Positions 1-11,363 of a DNA stretch of 33,339 nucleotides are shown here, in pieces (the stretch's first letter is position 1; each line of letters opens with the position of its first letter). The notes under the pieces were generated by a model. That model worked only from the letters and a program-made list of their open reading frames with translations, did not search any database and was not told the DNA's origin. The DNA comes from Planctomycetaceae bacterium (lineage in GTDB: Bacteria > Planctomycetota > Phycisphaerae > Phycisphaerales > SM1A02), in NCBI GenBank assembly GCA_947492385.1, contig CANLMX010000026.1, positions 1-33,339 of the forward strand, read 5' to 3'. The translations under genes and the position numbers were made by a program.

Positions 1-447
1 CGCGGGTGCCGGTGCGGGCGCGGGCGCGGGTGCCGGTGCGGGCGCGGGTGCCGGTGCGGGCGCGGGCGCGGGTGCCGGTGCGGGCGCGGATGCCGGTGCG
101 GGCGCAGGCGCAGGCGCCGGGACAATCGGGACGGTGACCGGCTGCGGGGCCGGCGCCGGGGCCACCGGCGCGGTCTCGGTGGCTGCAGGCTCCGTGGGCG
201 CCGCCAGCTTGTCGTCCATGATGTTCAGCGCCACGGCCAGCGCGAGGTAGATGCCGAACGCGGTCACGGTCGCGTAGGTCAGTGCATCGCCGGTGCGGCC
301 TCCGAACGCCGTGTCCGTGCCGCCTCCGCCGCCGCCGAAGGCCTGGGCCAGTCCGCCACCCTGCGGGCGCTGCACCAGGATGATGAGCACGAGGCAGACC
401 GAGACGACGAGGAAGAGGATCGTGAGGAGCGTGAAGATGACGCCCAT
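1..447 (-). CDS. secG: SecG, Sec translocon subunit with long Pro/Ala tail (3' end outside window)
   Basis: SecG is the small inner-membrane subunit that assists SecYE in protein export. The ATG is at 447 and the reading frame is still open at base 1, giving 149 residues without a stop. Two membrane helices are visible at about residues 3-25 and 55-75. They are separated by the family signature QRPQGGG...AFGGGGG...FGGRTG, so the topology is standard. After residue 80 the protein continues into a tail of alternating Pro and Ala, which ordinary SecG proteins (about 75-110 residues) lack. The tail is encoded by a GC-rich minisatellite. The gene lies 11 bp downstream of tpiA on the same strand and is probably co-transcribed with it, a common bacterial pairing. 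The identification is firm; the tail's role and full length are unknown. Confidence 0.93.
   Translation of the reverse strand, partial: MGVIFTLLTILFLVVSVCLVLIILVQRPQGGGLAQAFGGGGGGTDTAFGGRTGDALTYATVTAFGIYLALAVALNIMDDKLAAPTEPAATETAPVAPAPAPQPVTVPIVPAPAPAPAPASAPAPAPAPAPAPAPAPAPAPAPAPAPAPA
2..118. repeat. 18-bp/6-bp minisatellite encoding the SecG Pro-Ala tail
   Basis: On the plus strand the 18-bp unit GCGGGTGCCGGTGCGGGC occurs at 2-19, 26-43, 44-61 and 68-85, and once with a single change at 86-103. Two 6-bp partial units (GCGGGC) sit at 20-25 and 62-67, followed by a degenerate end. All units are multiples of 3, so copy-number change would lengthen or shorten the Pro-Ala tail without a frameshift. 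The array continues off the left edge. Confidence 0.9.
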
Positions 448-458
448 GGGGTGGTCCT

Positions 459-1274
459 TCAATGCCCGCCGGTCGCCGACCACGCCTCCGCCGCAGCGCG
501 GCAGATCGAAGCGAAGTCGCCGGCCTTGAGGCTGGCGCCGCCGATCAGCCCGCCGTCGACGTCCGGCTGGTCGAAGATCGCGCGTGCGTTCTTCGCATTG
601 ACCGAACCGCCGTAGATCACGCGGGCCTTCGCGGCGAATCGAGAATCATACAGGGACCCAAGTTCATGCCGGATCGCCGCATGCATGCGCTGCGCGTCCG
701 CGGGGCTGGCCGTGCGGCCCGTGCCGATGGCCCAGACGGGCTCGTACGCCACGACGGCGCGTTCGACGGTCTCGGCGGTGAGCGTCCCGAAACATCCGCG
801 CAACTGCGCGCGCACGACTCCTTCGGCGCGGCCCTCGTCGCGCTCCGAGAGGGTCTCGCCCACGCACAGCACCGCCGCCAGCCCGCTCTCGAGCGCAATG
901 GCGAGCTTCTGGTGCAGCAGCGCGTCGTCCTCGCCCAACCCGTGGCGGCGCTCGGAATGGCCAATAATGACCGAACGGCATCCGAGGTCGCACAGCATGT
1001 CCGCACTCACCTGCCCAGTGAATGCGCCGCTCGCCTCGGCGGAGCAATCCTGACCGCCAAGCATGACCGCGGAGTGACCCAGCGCACGCCCCACGGCCTG
1101 GAGGTACGGAAACGGCGGAAACACCGCCGCGTCCACCGTCTCCTCCAGCGCGTGCGGCGCGGCGCCCGCAGGGCCCAGCGCGGCCACCACGGCCTCGGCC
1201 AGTTCGACCGCCGAGGCCAGGTCGGAGTTCATCTTCCAGTTGCCGCCGATGAACGGCCTGCGTTCCGCGTGCAT
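459..1274 (-). CDS. tpiA: Triosephosphate isomerase
   Basis: This enzyme interconverts dihydroxyacetone phosphate and glyceraldehyde 3-phosphate in glycolysis and gluconeogenesis. The 271-residue product shows the whole catalytic set: N12 and K14 in GNWKMN, the electrophile H106 in IIGHSERR, and the general base E178 in VAYEPVWAIGTG, which runs into the mobile loop 6. The phosphate-binding motifs YGGSV (221-225) and GLIGGASL (242-249) are also present. Length is slightly above the usual 250. The start at 1274 has no Shine-Dalgarno sequence but has a TAGACT box 6 nt upstream, suggesting a leaderless transcript. secG follows after 11 bp, and alaS diverges from a 58-bp spacer. Confidence 0.97.
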   Translation of the reverse strand: MHAERRPFIGGNWKMNSDLASAVELAEAVVAALGPAGAAPHALEETVDAAVFPPFPYLQAVGRALGHSAVMLGGQDCSAEASGAFTGQVSADMLCDLGCRSVIIGHSERRHGLGEDDALLHQKLAIALESGLAAVLCVGETLSERDEGRAEGVVRAQLRGCFGTLTAETVERAVVAYEPVWAIGTGRTASPADAQRMHAAIRHELGSLYDSRFAAKARVIYGGSVNAKNARAIFDQPDVDGGLIGGASLKAGDFASICRAAAEAWSATGGH

Positions 1275-1280
1275 GCAGGC

Positions 1281-1286
1281 AGTCTA
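1281..1286 (-). promoter_or_regulatory. Leaderless -10 box of tpiA (TAGACT)
   Basis: On the minus strand TAGACT is followed by 6 nt and then the tpiA ATG. Transcription would therefore start at or next to the A of the start codon. No convincing -35 element is seen 16-18 bp upstream. Confidence 0.5.
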
Positions 1287-1317
1287 CGGCGGCGAGGGGG
1301 TGCCCCCGCCCCGTTCA

Positions 1318-1323
1318 TACACT
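1318..1323 (+). promoter_or_regulatory. -10 box of alaS (TACACT)
   Basis: TACACT lies 9 nt before the alaS ATG at 1333, giving a leaderless or nearly leaderless mRNA. It faces the TAGACT box of tpiA across a 31-bp gap in the same divergent spacer. Confidence 0.45.
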
Positions 1324-1332
1324 GGCCCTCCC

Positions 1333-4158
<2,826 letters not shown>

Positions 4159-4214
4159 GATTCGCGCCGGATTCCCGAACCGCCAGGCACGCCTCTGCGT
4201 CAAGGGTTGCGGCA

Positions 4215-4232
4215 CGGGCCAAACGTGGCCCG
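4215..4232 (+). terminator. Hairpin after alaS
   Basis: A perfect 7-bp stem (CGGGCCA/TGGCCCG) with an AACG loop lies 57 bp after the alaS stop. No T tract follows, so it may be a weak or factor-dependent terminator, or a leader element of the next gene. Confidence 0.3.
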
Positions 4233-4271
4233 CGTCGCTTCCGACGTTCATTCCCAACACACGAGGTACGC

Positions 4272-5300
4272 ATGCACACGGCTTCCATTGCCCGTCGCGC
4301 TGTCCTGCTGGGCGCGCTCACCCTGTCCGCCACCACGATCACCGCCGCCCAAGGCGTGGTGAACGGCGACTTCGCGACCCGCATGACCGCGGCGTCGTCG
4401 AAATGGTTCCAGTACTACCCCGCGGGCATCCGCGAGGAGCCTGCCAATCCCGGCGTGCAGATGCGCGATGGTCGGCTGTTCCTTGAGCCTCGGACCCGGC
4501 AGGGGAACACGGAGGCGTGCCCTGAATGGGCCGACATTGCCATCTACCAAGCTGGCATCCAACCCCTCAACGCGGCGACCGATGGAGAAATCGTCGAACT
4601 TGAGTTCGCCCTCAAGATGACCCCTGCCGGCGGCTATTCATGCCCTGGATCGCGCTTCGAGTCCATGCAAGGCGAGACCGTCCCCGCGGTCGAGGCGTGC
4701 GTCTGGAGCGGCGCGATGGATGCACCTGTCGCCAGCTACCGGCGACTGGGCTCCGAATTCATCGTGGCAACCGAAGACGCCGACGGCGCATGGCGCCGCT
4801 ACCGCGCGGCGTGGCAGCGGGGGTCGAGCGACTCCACGACCCGATACATGGTGACGCTGAGGCTCGCCGACCTCGGCGAGTCGATGCTCCTCGAGATCGA
4901 CGAGACGACCGGGGACGCCGTGTACCTCCGTGCGAACCAAGTGCTCGCAGAGATCGACAACGTGCAGCTCACGCTGCGCAGCGGCGATGGATACACGTGC
5001 CCGTTGGTCCCGGGGGGCGTCAGCCTCGACGTGCTCAGCGTGGCAGGCGCAACCGCCCGCCCGGTCACCGGCGGATCCTTCTCCGGCACCGGCCCGGTGG
5101 TGGGCTGCGTCGAGCCGTGCCGGGGTGACCTGAACCTGGACGGCAGCGTCAGCGGTGCCGACCTCGGGATGCTCCTCGGCGCGTGGGGCGGGACCGGCAA
5201 CGCCGACCTCAACGGCGACGGAACCGTCAACGGTGCGGACCTCGGCATCCTGCTCGGCGCGTGGGGCGCGTGCCCCGACACGCAGGCCGGCGGAATCTGA
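4272..5300 (+). CDS. Secreted protein with C-terminal type I dockerin repeats
   Basis: The 342-residue product begins with a Sec signal peptide (RRAVLLGALTLSATTITAAQG, cleavage near residue 26). A beta-rich extracellular domain of about 240 residues begins GVVNGDFAT and contains VYLRANQVLAEIDNVQLTL. That layout recalls carbohydrate-binding jelly-roll modules of secreted proteins, but no family can be assigned with certainty. Residues from about 283 on form two calcium-binding dockerin-like loops (DLNLDGSVSGADLGMLLGAWG and DLNGDGTVNGADLGILLGAWG). Dockerins bind cohesins in cellulosomes; in planctomycetes such C-termini are common on secreted proteins with no known scaffold. The ATG at 4272 has a weak GAGGT 6 nt upstream. 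A strong hairpin follows the gene. Function is unknown. Confidence 0.85.
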   Translation: MHTASIARRAVLLGALTLSATTITAAQGVVNGDFATRMTAASSKWFQYYPAGIREEPANPGVQMRDGRLFLEPRTRQGNTEACPEWADIAIYQAGIQPLNAATDGEIVELEFALKMTPAGGYSCPGSRFESMQGETVPAVEACVWSGAMDAPVASYRRLGSEFIVATEDADGAWRRYRAAWQRGSSDSTTRYMVTLRLADLGESMLLEIDETTGDAVYLRANQVLAEIDNVQLTLRSGDGYTCPLVPGGVSLDVLSVAGATARPVTGGSFSGTGPVVGCVEPCRGDLNLDGSVSGADLGMLLGAWGGTGNADLNGDGTVNGADLGILLGAWGACPDTQAGGI

Positions 5301-5323
5301 GCGCCATTTCGACGGAACGCTCC

Positions 5324-5359
5324 ACCCGGGCGCGCGGGCTCCACCCCGCGCGCCCGGGT
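5324..5359 (+). terminator. GC-rich terminator-like hairpin after the first dockerin gene
   Basis: A perfect 15-bp inverted repeat, ACCCGGGCGCGCGGG / CCCGCGCGCCCGGGT, with a 6-nt loop (CTCCAC) lies 24 bp after the stop codon. Only TT follows the stem, so the U tract is nearly absent. The stem strength and position still make it the best terminator candidate in the window. It separates this gene from the downstream promoter at 5400. Confidence 0.55.
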
Positions 5360-5399
5360 TCATTGCGCGTCGATGACGCGAGCGCAGAATGTTTCCTGC

Positions 5400-5427
5400 T
5401 TGACAGCACCCCCCCCCCCCTTATAGT
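5400..5427 (+). promoter_or_regulatory. Sigma-70 promoter with a 12-C tract in the spacer
   Basis: A consensus -35 TTGACA (5400-5405) and a near-consensus -10 TATAGT (5422-5427) are separated by 16 bp. Of that spacer, 5409-5420 is an unbroken run of 12 cytosines. The start of transcription would fall near 5434, giving a leader of about 68 nt before the ATG at 5502. Slippage in the C run would alter the -35/-10 spacing; one extra C gives the optimal 17 bp. Confidence 0.75.
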
Positions 5428-5501
5428 TTTGCGTTGTTCCGGGGTTTCACGCGTGCATCAAGCACCGTCCCCGGGGCATTCCGGATTCCGAGGGCTTCAT
5501 C

Positions 5502-6134
5502 ATGGATCATGGTTTCAATGCGTGGGGACGCGGTGCGGCATGGCTTCGCCTCGCGACCGCTTCGGCCTGCGTCGCCGCATCGCTTGCGGCGGCTCCCGCA
5601 CCGGCGCCCGAGGACGCCCCACCCGCGTGGGAGTACGTGTCGCGCGATGCGTTCCAGCAGGCCTGGATGACGTTCGAGACCGCGGGCATCGACGTGCATG
5701 CCGCGCACGAGCTCGCGCACCTGGCGGTCTTCGGCACGCCGCCCGTGGACCTCGAGGCCACCGGGGTCGTGAATTGCATCTATTGGCGGCTCAAGACGTA
5801 CTGGTGCCATGAAGGCATCGCGCAATTCACCACCACCAACGTGTCGTTCCGCTGCGTTTCCGAGGCCACGCAGGCCTGTCCGTCGTTCCCGTGCGACCCA
5901 GGGAAGCGCGCGGTGTTCCAGCTCACGACCGGCAGCACCTGCGCCGGCGACGTCCCCGCGCACACCTGCGTGTTCGTCGAGGTCGAGGGTCCGTTCGCCT
6001 CCAACCGCCCCGAGGTCTGCGGGAATACCGTGAACTGCGCATGCTGGCCGACGCTTGCGTGCAGCACGCGCGTCTGCGTGCCGTGGACTGCCGCCAACCT
6101 GCCAGGGAAGTGCCCGGACTGCGAAGCGCCGTGA
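5502..6134 (+). CDS. Cysteine-rich secreted protein, paralogue A (unknown function)
   Basis: I do not recognise this 210-residue protein. It has an N-terminal export signal (WLRLATASACVAASLAAAPA), a short Pro/Ala stretch, a helical segment with HAAHELAHLAVFGTPP (66-81) and then a cysteine-rich domain. There are 14 cysteines after the signal region, at 92, 102, 118, 126, 131, 147, 156, 173, 179, 181, 187, 192, 204 and 207, suggesting a disulphide-rich extracytoplasmic protein. The spacing of C147, C156, C173, C179, C181 and C192 is repeated exactly in the next gene, so the two are tandem paralogues. HELAH (69-73) matches HExxH, but the paralogue has HWLAH, so a metalloprotease call is not supported. 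An AGGG 8 nt upstream may act as ribosome binding site. Transcription is probably from the poly-C promoter at 5400. Confidence 0.75.
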   Translation: MDHGFNAWGRGAAWLRLATASACVAASLAAAPAPAPEDAPPAWEYVSRDAFQQAWMTFETAGIDVHAAHELAHLAVFGTPPVDLEATGVVNCIYWRLKTYWCHEGIAQFTTTNVSFRCVSEATQACPSFPCDPGKRAVFQLTTGSTCAGDVPAHTCVFVEVEGPFASNRPEVCGNTVNCACWPTLACSTRVCVPWTAANLPGKCPDCEAP

Positions 6135-6151
6135 GTGCGAAGGCCCAGAGG

Positions 6152-6157
6152 TAGCCT
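6152..6157 (+). promoter_or_regulatory. Leaderless -10 box of paralogue B (TAGCCT)
   Basis: TAGCCT lies 8 nt before the GTG at 6166. It supports that GTG, rather than the one at 6199, as the start, and suggests paralogue B can be transcribed independently of paralogue A. Confidence 0.35.
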
Positions 6158-6165
6158 CCGCGCAC

Positions 6166-6855
6166 GTGGGTGACGCTGCGATCAATGACCCGGGTTCCGT
6201 GACGGCCGGCCGCGCGGCCGCCGCGCTCCTCGCCGCGGCCGCGCTCGTCGCAGGGCCGTCCTTCCACGATGCGGTCGGCATCGGTGCCGTGCCGACCGAG
6301 TCGCGCGACGAGGCGTCCATGCGGCGCAACGAGCTGATGAACGCATGGGCGAGCCTGGAAATCGGCGGCGTGCCCTGCGAGGAAGCGCACTGGCTCGCGC
6401 ACCTGCTCACCACGGGCGCGCCGCCGCCGCTGCCGGAAGGCGCCGACGCCCTGCCACCGGCCGAGTGCGCATACGTACGGGTCGACGTCTTCTTCCACGG
6501 CGAGGACACCGTCATGAGCGCACCGATGGCCGTGCGTCCCGACTGCCTCGCGGCCTTCGTGCCGCTGGCGGGCGGCGACCCGTGCCCGGACGGAACCCGC
6601 GTCATGTGGCGATTCGTCACCGACGCCCTGTGCGACGGCGACCTCCCCTCTCGCAGCTGTGCGTGGCTCGTGGTGCGCGGCGCGTTCTGCTCAAGCGACC
6701 CCGGCGTGTGCGCATCGATCCATGGCTGCGAGTGCCTGGGGCTGCTGAAGGACGCCGTACGCGAGTGCGCGCCCTGGTCGCCAGTCAGCGACCTGCCCAT
6801 GCACCTCACGCCGTGCGGAGTGGGCCAGCTCCGTCCGCTTGCCTCGCCGCAGTAG
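6166..6855 (+). CDS. Cysteine-rich secreted protein, paralogue B (unknown function)
   Basis: This 229-residue protein (GTG start at 6166) has an Ala-rich signal or anchor segment (AGRAAAALLAAAALVAG, 15-30) and 12 cysteines. C156, C165, C182, C188, C190 and C201 have the spacing C-x8-C-x16-C-x5-C-x-C-x10-C, identical to paralogue A at 5502-6134. The segment EEAHWLAHLLTTGAPP aligns with HAAHELAHLAVFGTPP of A, and CDGDLPSRSC aligns with CAGDVPAHTC. The catalytic-looking Glu of A is Trp here. The start is chosen because a TAGCCT box lies 8 nt upstream; a GTG at 6199 would shorten the protein by 11 residues. The gene is 31 bp after paralogue A and its TAG stop forms part of the presumed acs -10 box. 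Function is unknown, probably in the cell envelope. Confidence 0.72.
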   Translation: MGDAAINDPGSVTAGRAAAALLAAAALVAGPSFHDAVGIGAVPTESRDEASMRRNELMNAWASLEIGGVPCEEAHWLAHLLTTGAPPPLPEGADALPPAECAYVRVDVFFHGEDTVMSAPMAVRPDCLAAFVPLAGGDPCPDGTRVMWRFVTDALCDGDLPSRSCAWLVVRGAFCSSDPGVCASIHGCECLGLLKDAVRECAPWSPVSDLPMHLTPCGVGQLRPLASPQ

Positions 6856-6858
6856 ATT
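6853..6858 (+). promoter_or_regulatory. Leaderless -10 box of acs (TAGATT)
   Basis: TAGATT begins with the TAG stop codon of the upstream gene and ends 7 nt before the acs ATG at 6866. No -35 match or Shine-Dalgarno sequence is visible. Confidence 0.4.
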
Positions 6859-6865
6859 TCACGGC

Positions 6866-8854
<1,989 letters not shown>

Positions 8855-8867
8855 CGCTCCGGCAGGC

Positions 8868-9788
8868 TCAGTTGCCCTGCCCGATCCACCACTCCACGCC
8901 CGGCGCCCGGTCGCACCACCGGCGCATGTCGCGCAGCTGTTCGACGGGTGCGAAGTCCACGCCGCCGTCGATCGTGGCGAACAAGGCCTCGCCTCCGAAC
9001 CGTGCGCTCACCGAACCGAAGCTCGCGGGGTTCTCCGGGTCGTAGTCCGCCGCCCACGTCGGCGTCGCGTTCGCAAGCCACGGACCGTCGACGCGGAAGT
9101 AGCCCTCGTTCAAGGCGCCGTCCGCGGTGGCGTTCGTGCGGCTCGAGACGAATGCCATCGTGCGCTCAGGGTGCTTCGATGCGGACAGCCGCAGCACGCA
9201 CCACTTCGCGAACGGGTTGAGCGCGCCGTTGGGGAGCACCTCGTCCACCGGGAAGCGCTGCTCGTCGCCGCCCACCCACGCGCTGTTGAGCCCGAAGCTC
9301 GGGTACAGCGACGTGAAGTACATGAACTGGGTGGGGTCGCCGGACTGCAGCTTCTCGAAGGTGGCGGCGTTCTCGCCGCAGTAGATGCGGCGGAAATCCT
9401 GGTCGAGCCACGGCGCCAACCGCCAGGGCCAGCGCTTGGAGATCTCGACGTCGCCGCCGTAGGTCTCGGGCGGAATGGCGTTTCCGTTCTCGTCGCGGGC
9501 GGGAAACCCGCTTCGATACCCCGGAAGGACGAACCCGCGCTCGTCCGTGGCGTACGAAATCCAGGCAACGATCGCGCTCCGCATCGCGGAGGCCTCTCGC
9601 ATGCGAGCCGCGCTTCGGCGGGCCCCCATGGCAACCGGCACCACGATCGCGACCAAGATTCCGATAATGCCAAGTACCACCAGGAGCTCGACCAACGAGA
9701 AACCGCGAATGCGCAGGAATCCGGAGCGCGCAGCGGGCCCGCCACGCGGATCAAGGCAATGATTCCGGGAACACCGCGCGTTCGCCAT
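8868..9788 (-). CDS. Type II-secretion/type IV-pilin-like pseudopilin
   Basis: The 306-residue product carries a class III signal peptide: a basic leader ending RIRG, prepilin peptidase cleavage before F30, Glu at position 5 of the mature chain (FSLVE) and a hydrophobic helix [19 protein letters not shown]. The rest ([65 protein letters not shown]) resembles the large planctomycete family of prepilin-type proteins that share the H-x-G-D/DGxV-type C-terminus. It is probably secreted or assembled with a type II-like apparatus encoded elsewhere. The ATG at 9788 is supported by TACGAT 6 nt upstream. An in-frame ATG further upstream is possible but would overlap the divergent gene. Confidence 0.8.
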   Translation of the reverse strand: MANARCSRNHCLDPRGGPAARSGFLRIRGFSLVELLVVLGIIGILVAIVVPVAMGARRSAARMREASAMRSAIVAWISYATDERGFVLPGYRSGFPARDENGNAIPPETYGGDVEISKRWPWRLAPWLDQDFRRIYCGENAATFEKLQSGDPTQFMYFTSLYPSFGLNSAWVGGDEQRFPVDEVLPNGALNPFAKWCVLRLSASKHPERTMAFVSSRTNATADGALNEGYFRVDGPWLANATPTWAADYDPENPASFGSVSARFGGEALFATIDGGVDFAPVEQLRDMRRWCDRAPGVEWWIGQGN

Positions 9789-9794
9789 CGCGTC

Positions 9795-9800
9795 ATCGTA
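9795..9800 (-). promoter_or_regulatory. Leaderless -10 box of the pseudopilin gene (TACGAT)
   Basis: TACGAT on the minus strand is separated by 6 nt from the ATG at 9788. It decides this start over longer in-frame alternatives. Confidence 0.45.
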
Positions 9801-9831
9801 TGGCACGACCGATCCGCACGCATCGACCCCC

Positions 9832-10902
9832 ATGATCCCCACGCCGATGAATGACGTTCGAACCCCGCGTGTGCACGCCAGTGCATGCACCGCGTTGGCG
9901 CTTGCGCTCGTTGCATCGTGCCCTGCCCTTGCGGGCGGAACGCATGTCGCCGACATCGGGGTCCCCGCGCTCGACCGGTGGATGTACCCGTTCAACCCGA
10001 GCCCCGGATCGCGCATCGCGATCAGCACGTTCGGCAGCACGCCCGGTGCCGCGGAGTTCGACAGCCGCGACGGGCAGATGATCGTCGGCTTCGACACGGC
10101 CGCACAGCTGCCCACGGGCCTCGGCAACGGCCTCACCGTCACCCGGTGCGTCCTCGAGCTCGAGGTCAGCAACAACCTGGTCTTCACCTACGACCCCACG
10201 CCCGATCCGTGGCAGGCCTTCATCTCCGCAAGCGACCCCGCGTGGCAGGCCGACGCCGACCCAGGGCAGCCGGTCGAGTGCTTCGTCGTGGGCTTCCGCA
10301 ACGGCTTGACGGCGCAGACCTTCGCCGAGAACACGCCCTTCGCACCGGTGGGCACCAGCGGCCTGCTGCCCGGCGTGCGCAACGCGTTCGCGGCCGGCTT
10401 CGACGCGCAGGGTGCGCTCATCGATGTCTCGCAGAATCCCCGGCAGCGATTTCAGGCGCAGCCGGCGGCCATCGGCACCTTCACGGACCTTCAGCCGGGA
10501 AGCCTCGTGCCGGGCGGTTCCATCATGCGTTTCGAGCTGGAAGTCGCGCAGCCCGCGCTCCAGGCCTACCTCCAGGGCGGCGTCTCCGCAGGTCGCATCC
10601 TGCTCTCGGTGTCAAGCCTCACGCAGGTCGTCCAAGGCGCGGGGCCGTTCCCTTCCTTCATCGCGAAGGAACACCCCAACGTCACGTTCGGCCTCTCGCG
10701 CCCGGCACGGCTCATCGTCGAGGCCACCGAGGGATCGCCGTGCGTCGCGGTCGACCTCAACTGCGACGGGACCGTGAATGGGCTCGACCTCGGCGCCCTG
10801 CTGGGCGCATGGGGCACGTGCGACGCATGCGACGCCGACATCAACGGCGACGGGGTCGTGAACGGCCTCGACCTCGGTGCACTGCTCGGATCGTGGGGCT
10901 GA
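9832..10902 (+). CDS. Secreted dockerin-type protein (second copy of this architecture)
   Basis: The 356-residue product has a signal peptide ([19 protein letters not shown]) and a roughly 280-residue extracellular region starting [24 protein letters not shown], with [12 protein letters not shown] further on. It ends with two dockerin-like calcium loops ([21 protein letters not shown] and [21 protein letters not shown]). The terminal repeats are related to those of the protein at 4272-5300, but the main domains differ. I recognise the architecture as characteristic of Phycisphaerae but cannot assign a function. An alternative ATG at 9847 would remove five residues without affecting the signal peptide. 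The gene diverges from the pseudopilin gene and ends 11 bp from the convergent sigma-4 gene. Confidence 0.82.
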   Translation: MIPTPMNDVRTPRVHASACTALALALVASCPALAGGTHVADIGVPALDRWMYPFNPSPGSRIAISTFGSTPGAAEFDSRDGQMIVGFDTAAQLPTGLGNGLTVTRCVLELEVSNNLVFTYDPTPDPWQAFISASDPAWQADADPGQPVECFVVGFRNGLTAQTFAENTPFAPVGTSGLLPGVRNAFAAGFDAQGALIDVSQNPRQRFQAQPAAIGTFTDLQPGSLVPGGSIMRFELEVAQPALQAYLQGGVSAGRILLSVSSLTQVVQGAGPFPSFIAKEHPNVTFGLSRPARLIVEATEGSPCVAVDLNCDGTVNGLDLGALLGAWGTCDACDADINGDGVVNGLDLGALLGSWG

Positions 10903-10913
10903 GCGCGAGCGCG

Positions 10914-11189
10914 TCAGGTCGCGGCCACGGGAGCGTGTTCCTGGAGCGCGTGGACGAAGGCGCGGCGAGCCGCGGCGAGCGTGCGCTCGGCGTCGGCCAG
11001 CAGCCGGGCCACGACGCCTTCCGGGAGGTTCATGCGCACCGCCACTTGGTGCAGCTCCAGCCCCTCGACGTGCCGCAGCCGCAACGCCATGCGCTCGTGA
11101 TGGGACAGCAACTCGAGCACGCGCTCGAAGAACCCGGCCCCGAGCGTGGCTGGGCCACGTCGAGCACTGCATTCCATGATGTCCGCCAT
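10914..11189 (-). CDS. Small sigma-70 region 4-type DNA-binding protein
   Basis: The 91-residue product consists almost wholly of a sigma-70 region 4-like helix-turn-helix (LLSHHERMALRLRHVEGLELHQVAVRMNLPEGVVARLLADAERTLAAARRAF, given here by its ends and core). Region 4 recognises the -35 element, but no region 2 is encoded upstream. It is therefore either a stand-alone region-4 regulator or a remnant of an ECF factor. The start at 11189 is firmly supported by AAAGGAG at 11203-11197, 7 nt upstream, one of the best ribosome sites in the window. A longer reading from 11294 lacks such support. A strong promoter sits at 11356-11329, leaving a leader of about 130 nt. The targets are unknown. Confidence 0.68.
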   Translation of the reverse strand: MADIMECSARRGPATLGAGFFERVLELLSHHERMALRLRHVEGLELHQVAVRMNLPEGVVARLLADAERTLAAARRAFVHALQEHAPVAAT

Positions 11190-11270
11190 GCGTGCACTCC
11201 TTTGCACCGCTTCGGCCGAACGACCCGCCACGAAGAGCGTTGAACCAGGCGCGACCGGCCTTACTTCCGA

Positions 11271-11299
11271 CGTCCTTGCCGGTGGCGTCCCCAAGGACG
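11271..11299 (-). other. Hairpin in the long leader of the sigma-4 gene
   Basis: A 7-bp inverted repeat (CGTCCTT / AAGGACG) with a 15-nt loop lies in the transcribed leader between the promoter at 11356-11329 and the start at 11189. It may be regulatory or incidental. Confidence 0.3.
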
Positions 11300-11328
11300 C
11301 TCCCTGACGCCGATCGCTTCTGAACGAG

Positions 11329-11356
11329 ATAATAACACCGTATCGGACGCAGTCAA
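11329..11356 (-). promoter_or_regulatory. Strong sigma-70 promoter of the sigma-4 gene
   Basis: On the minus strand TTGACT (11356-11351) and TATTAT (11334-11329) are spaced by 16 bp in an AT-rich island of an otherwise GC-rich region. It begins just after the HD-GYP stop codon, so the small sigma-4 gene has its own promoter with transcription starting near 11322. Confidence 0.75.
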
Positions 11357-11363
11357 CCGGAAA

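Noticed and set aside
2-118. CRISPR-like repeat array at the left edge
   Set aside because: The units are adjacent without spacers and encode an in-frame Pro-Ala tail.
1240-1332. Longer AlaS N-terminus from the ATG at 1240
   Set aside because: It overlaps the tpiA coding region, adds non-homologous residues, and is bypassed by the TACACT box nearer 1333.
5706-5720. HELAH (HExxH-like) zinc protease motif in paralogue A
   Set aside because: The paralogue has HWLAH at the same position, there is no downstream third ligand pattern, and HExxH occurs by chance in short helices.
11190-11294. Longer reading of the sigma-4 protein from 11294
   Set aside because: AAAGGAG is ideally placed for 11189, and the extra residues show no sigma region 2 similarity.
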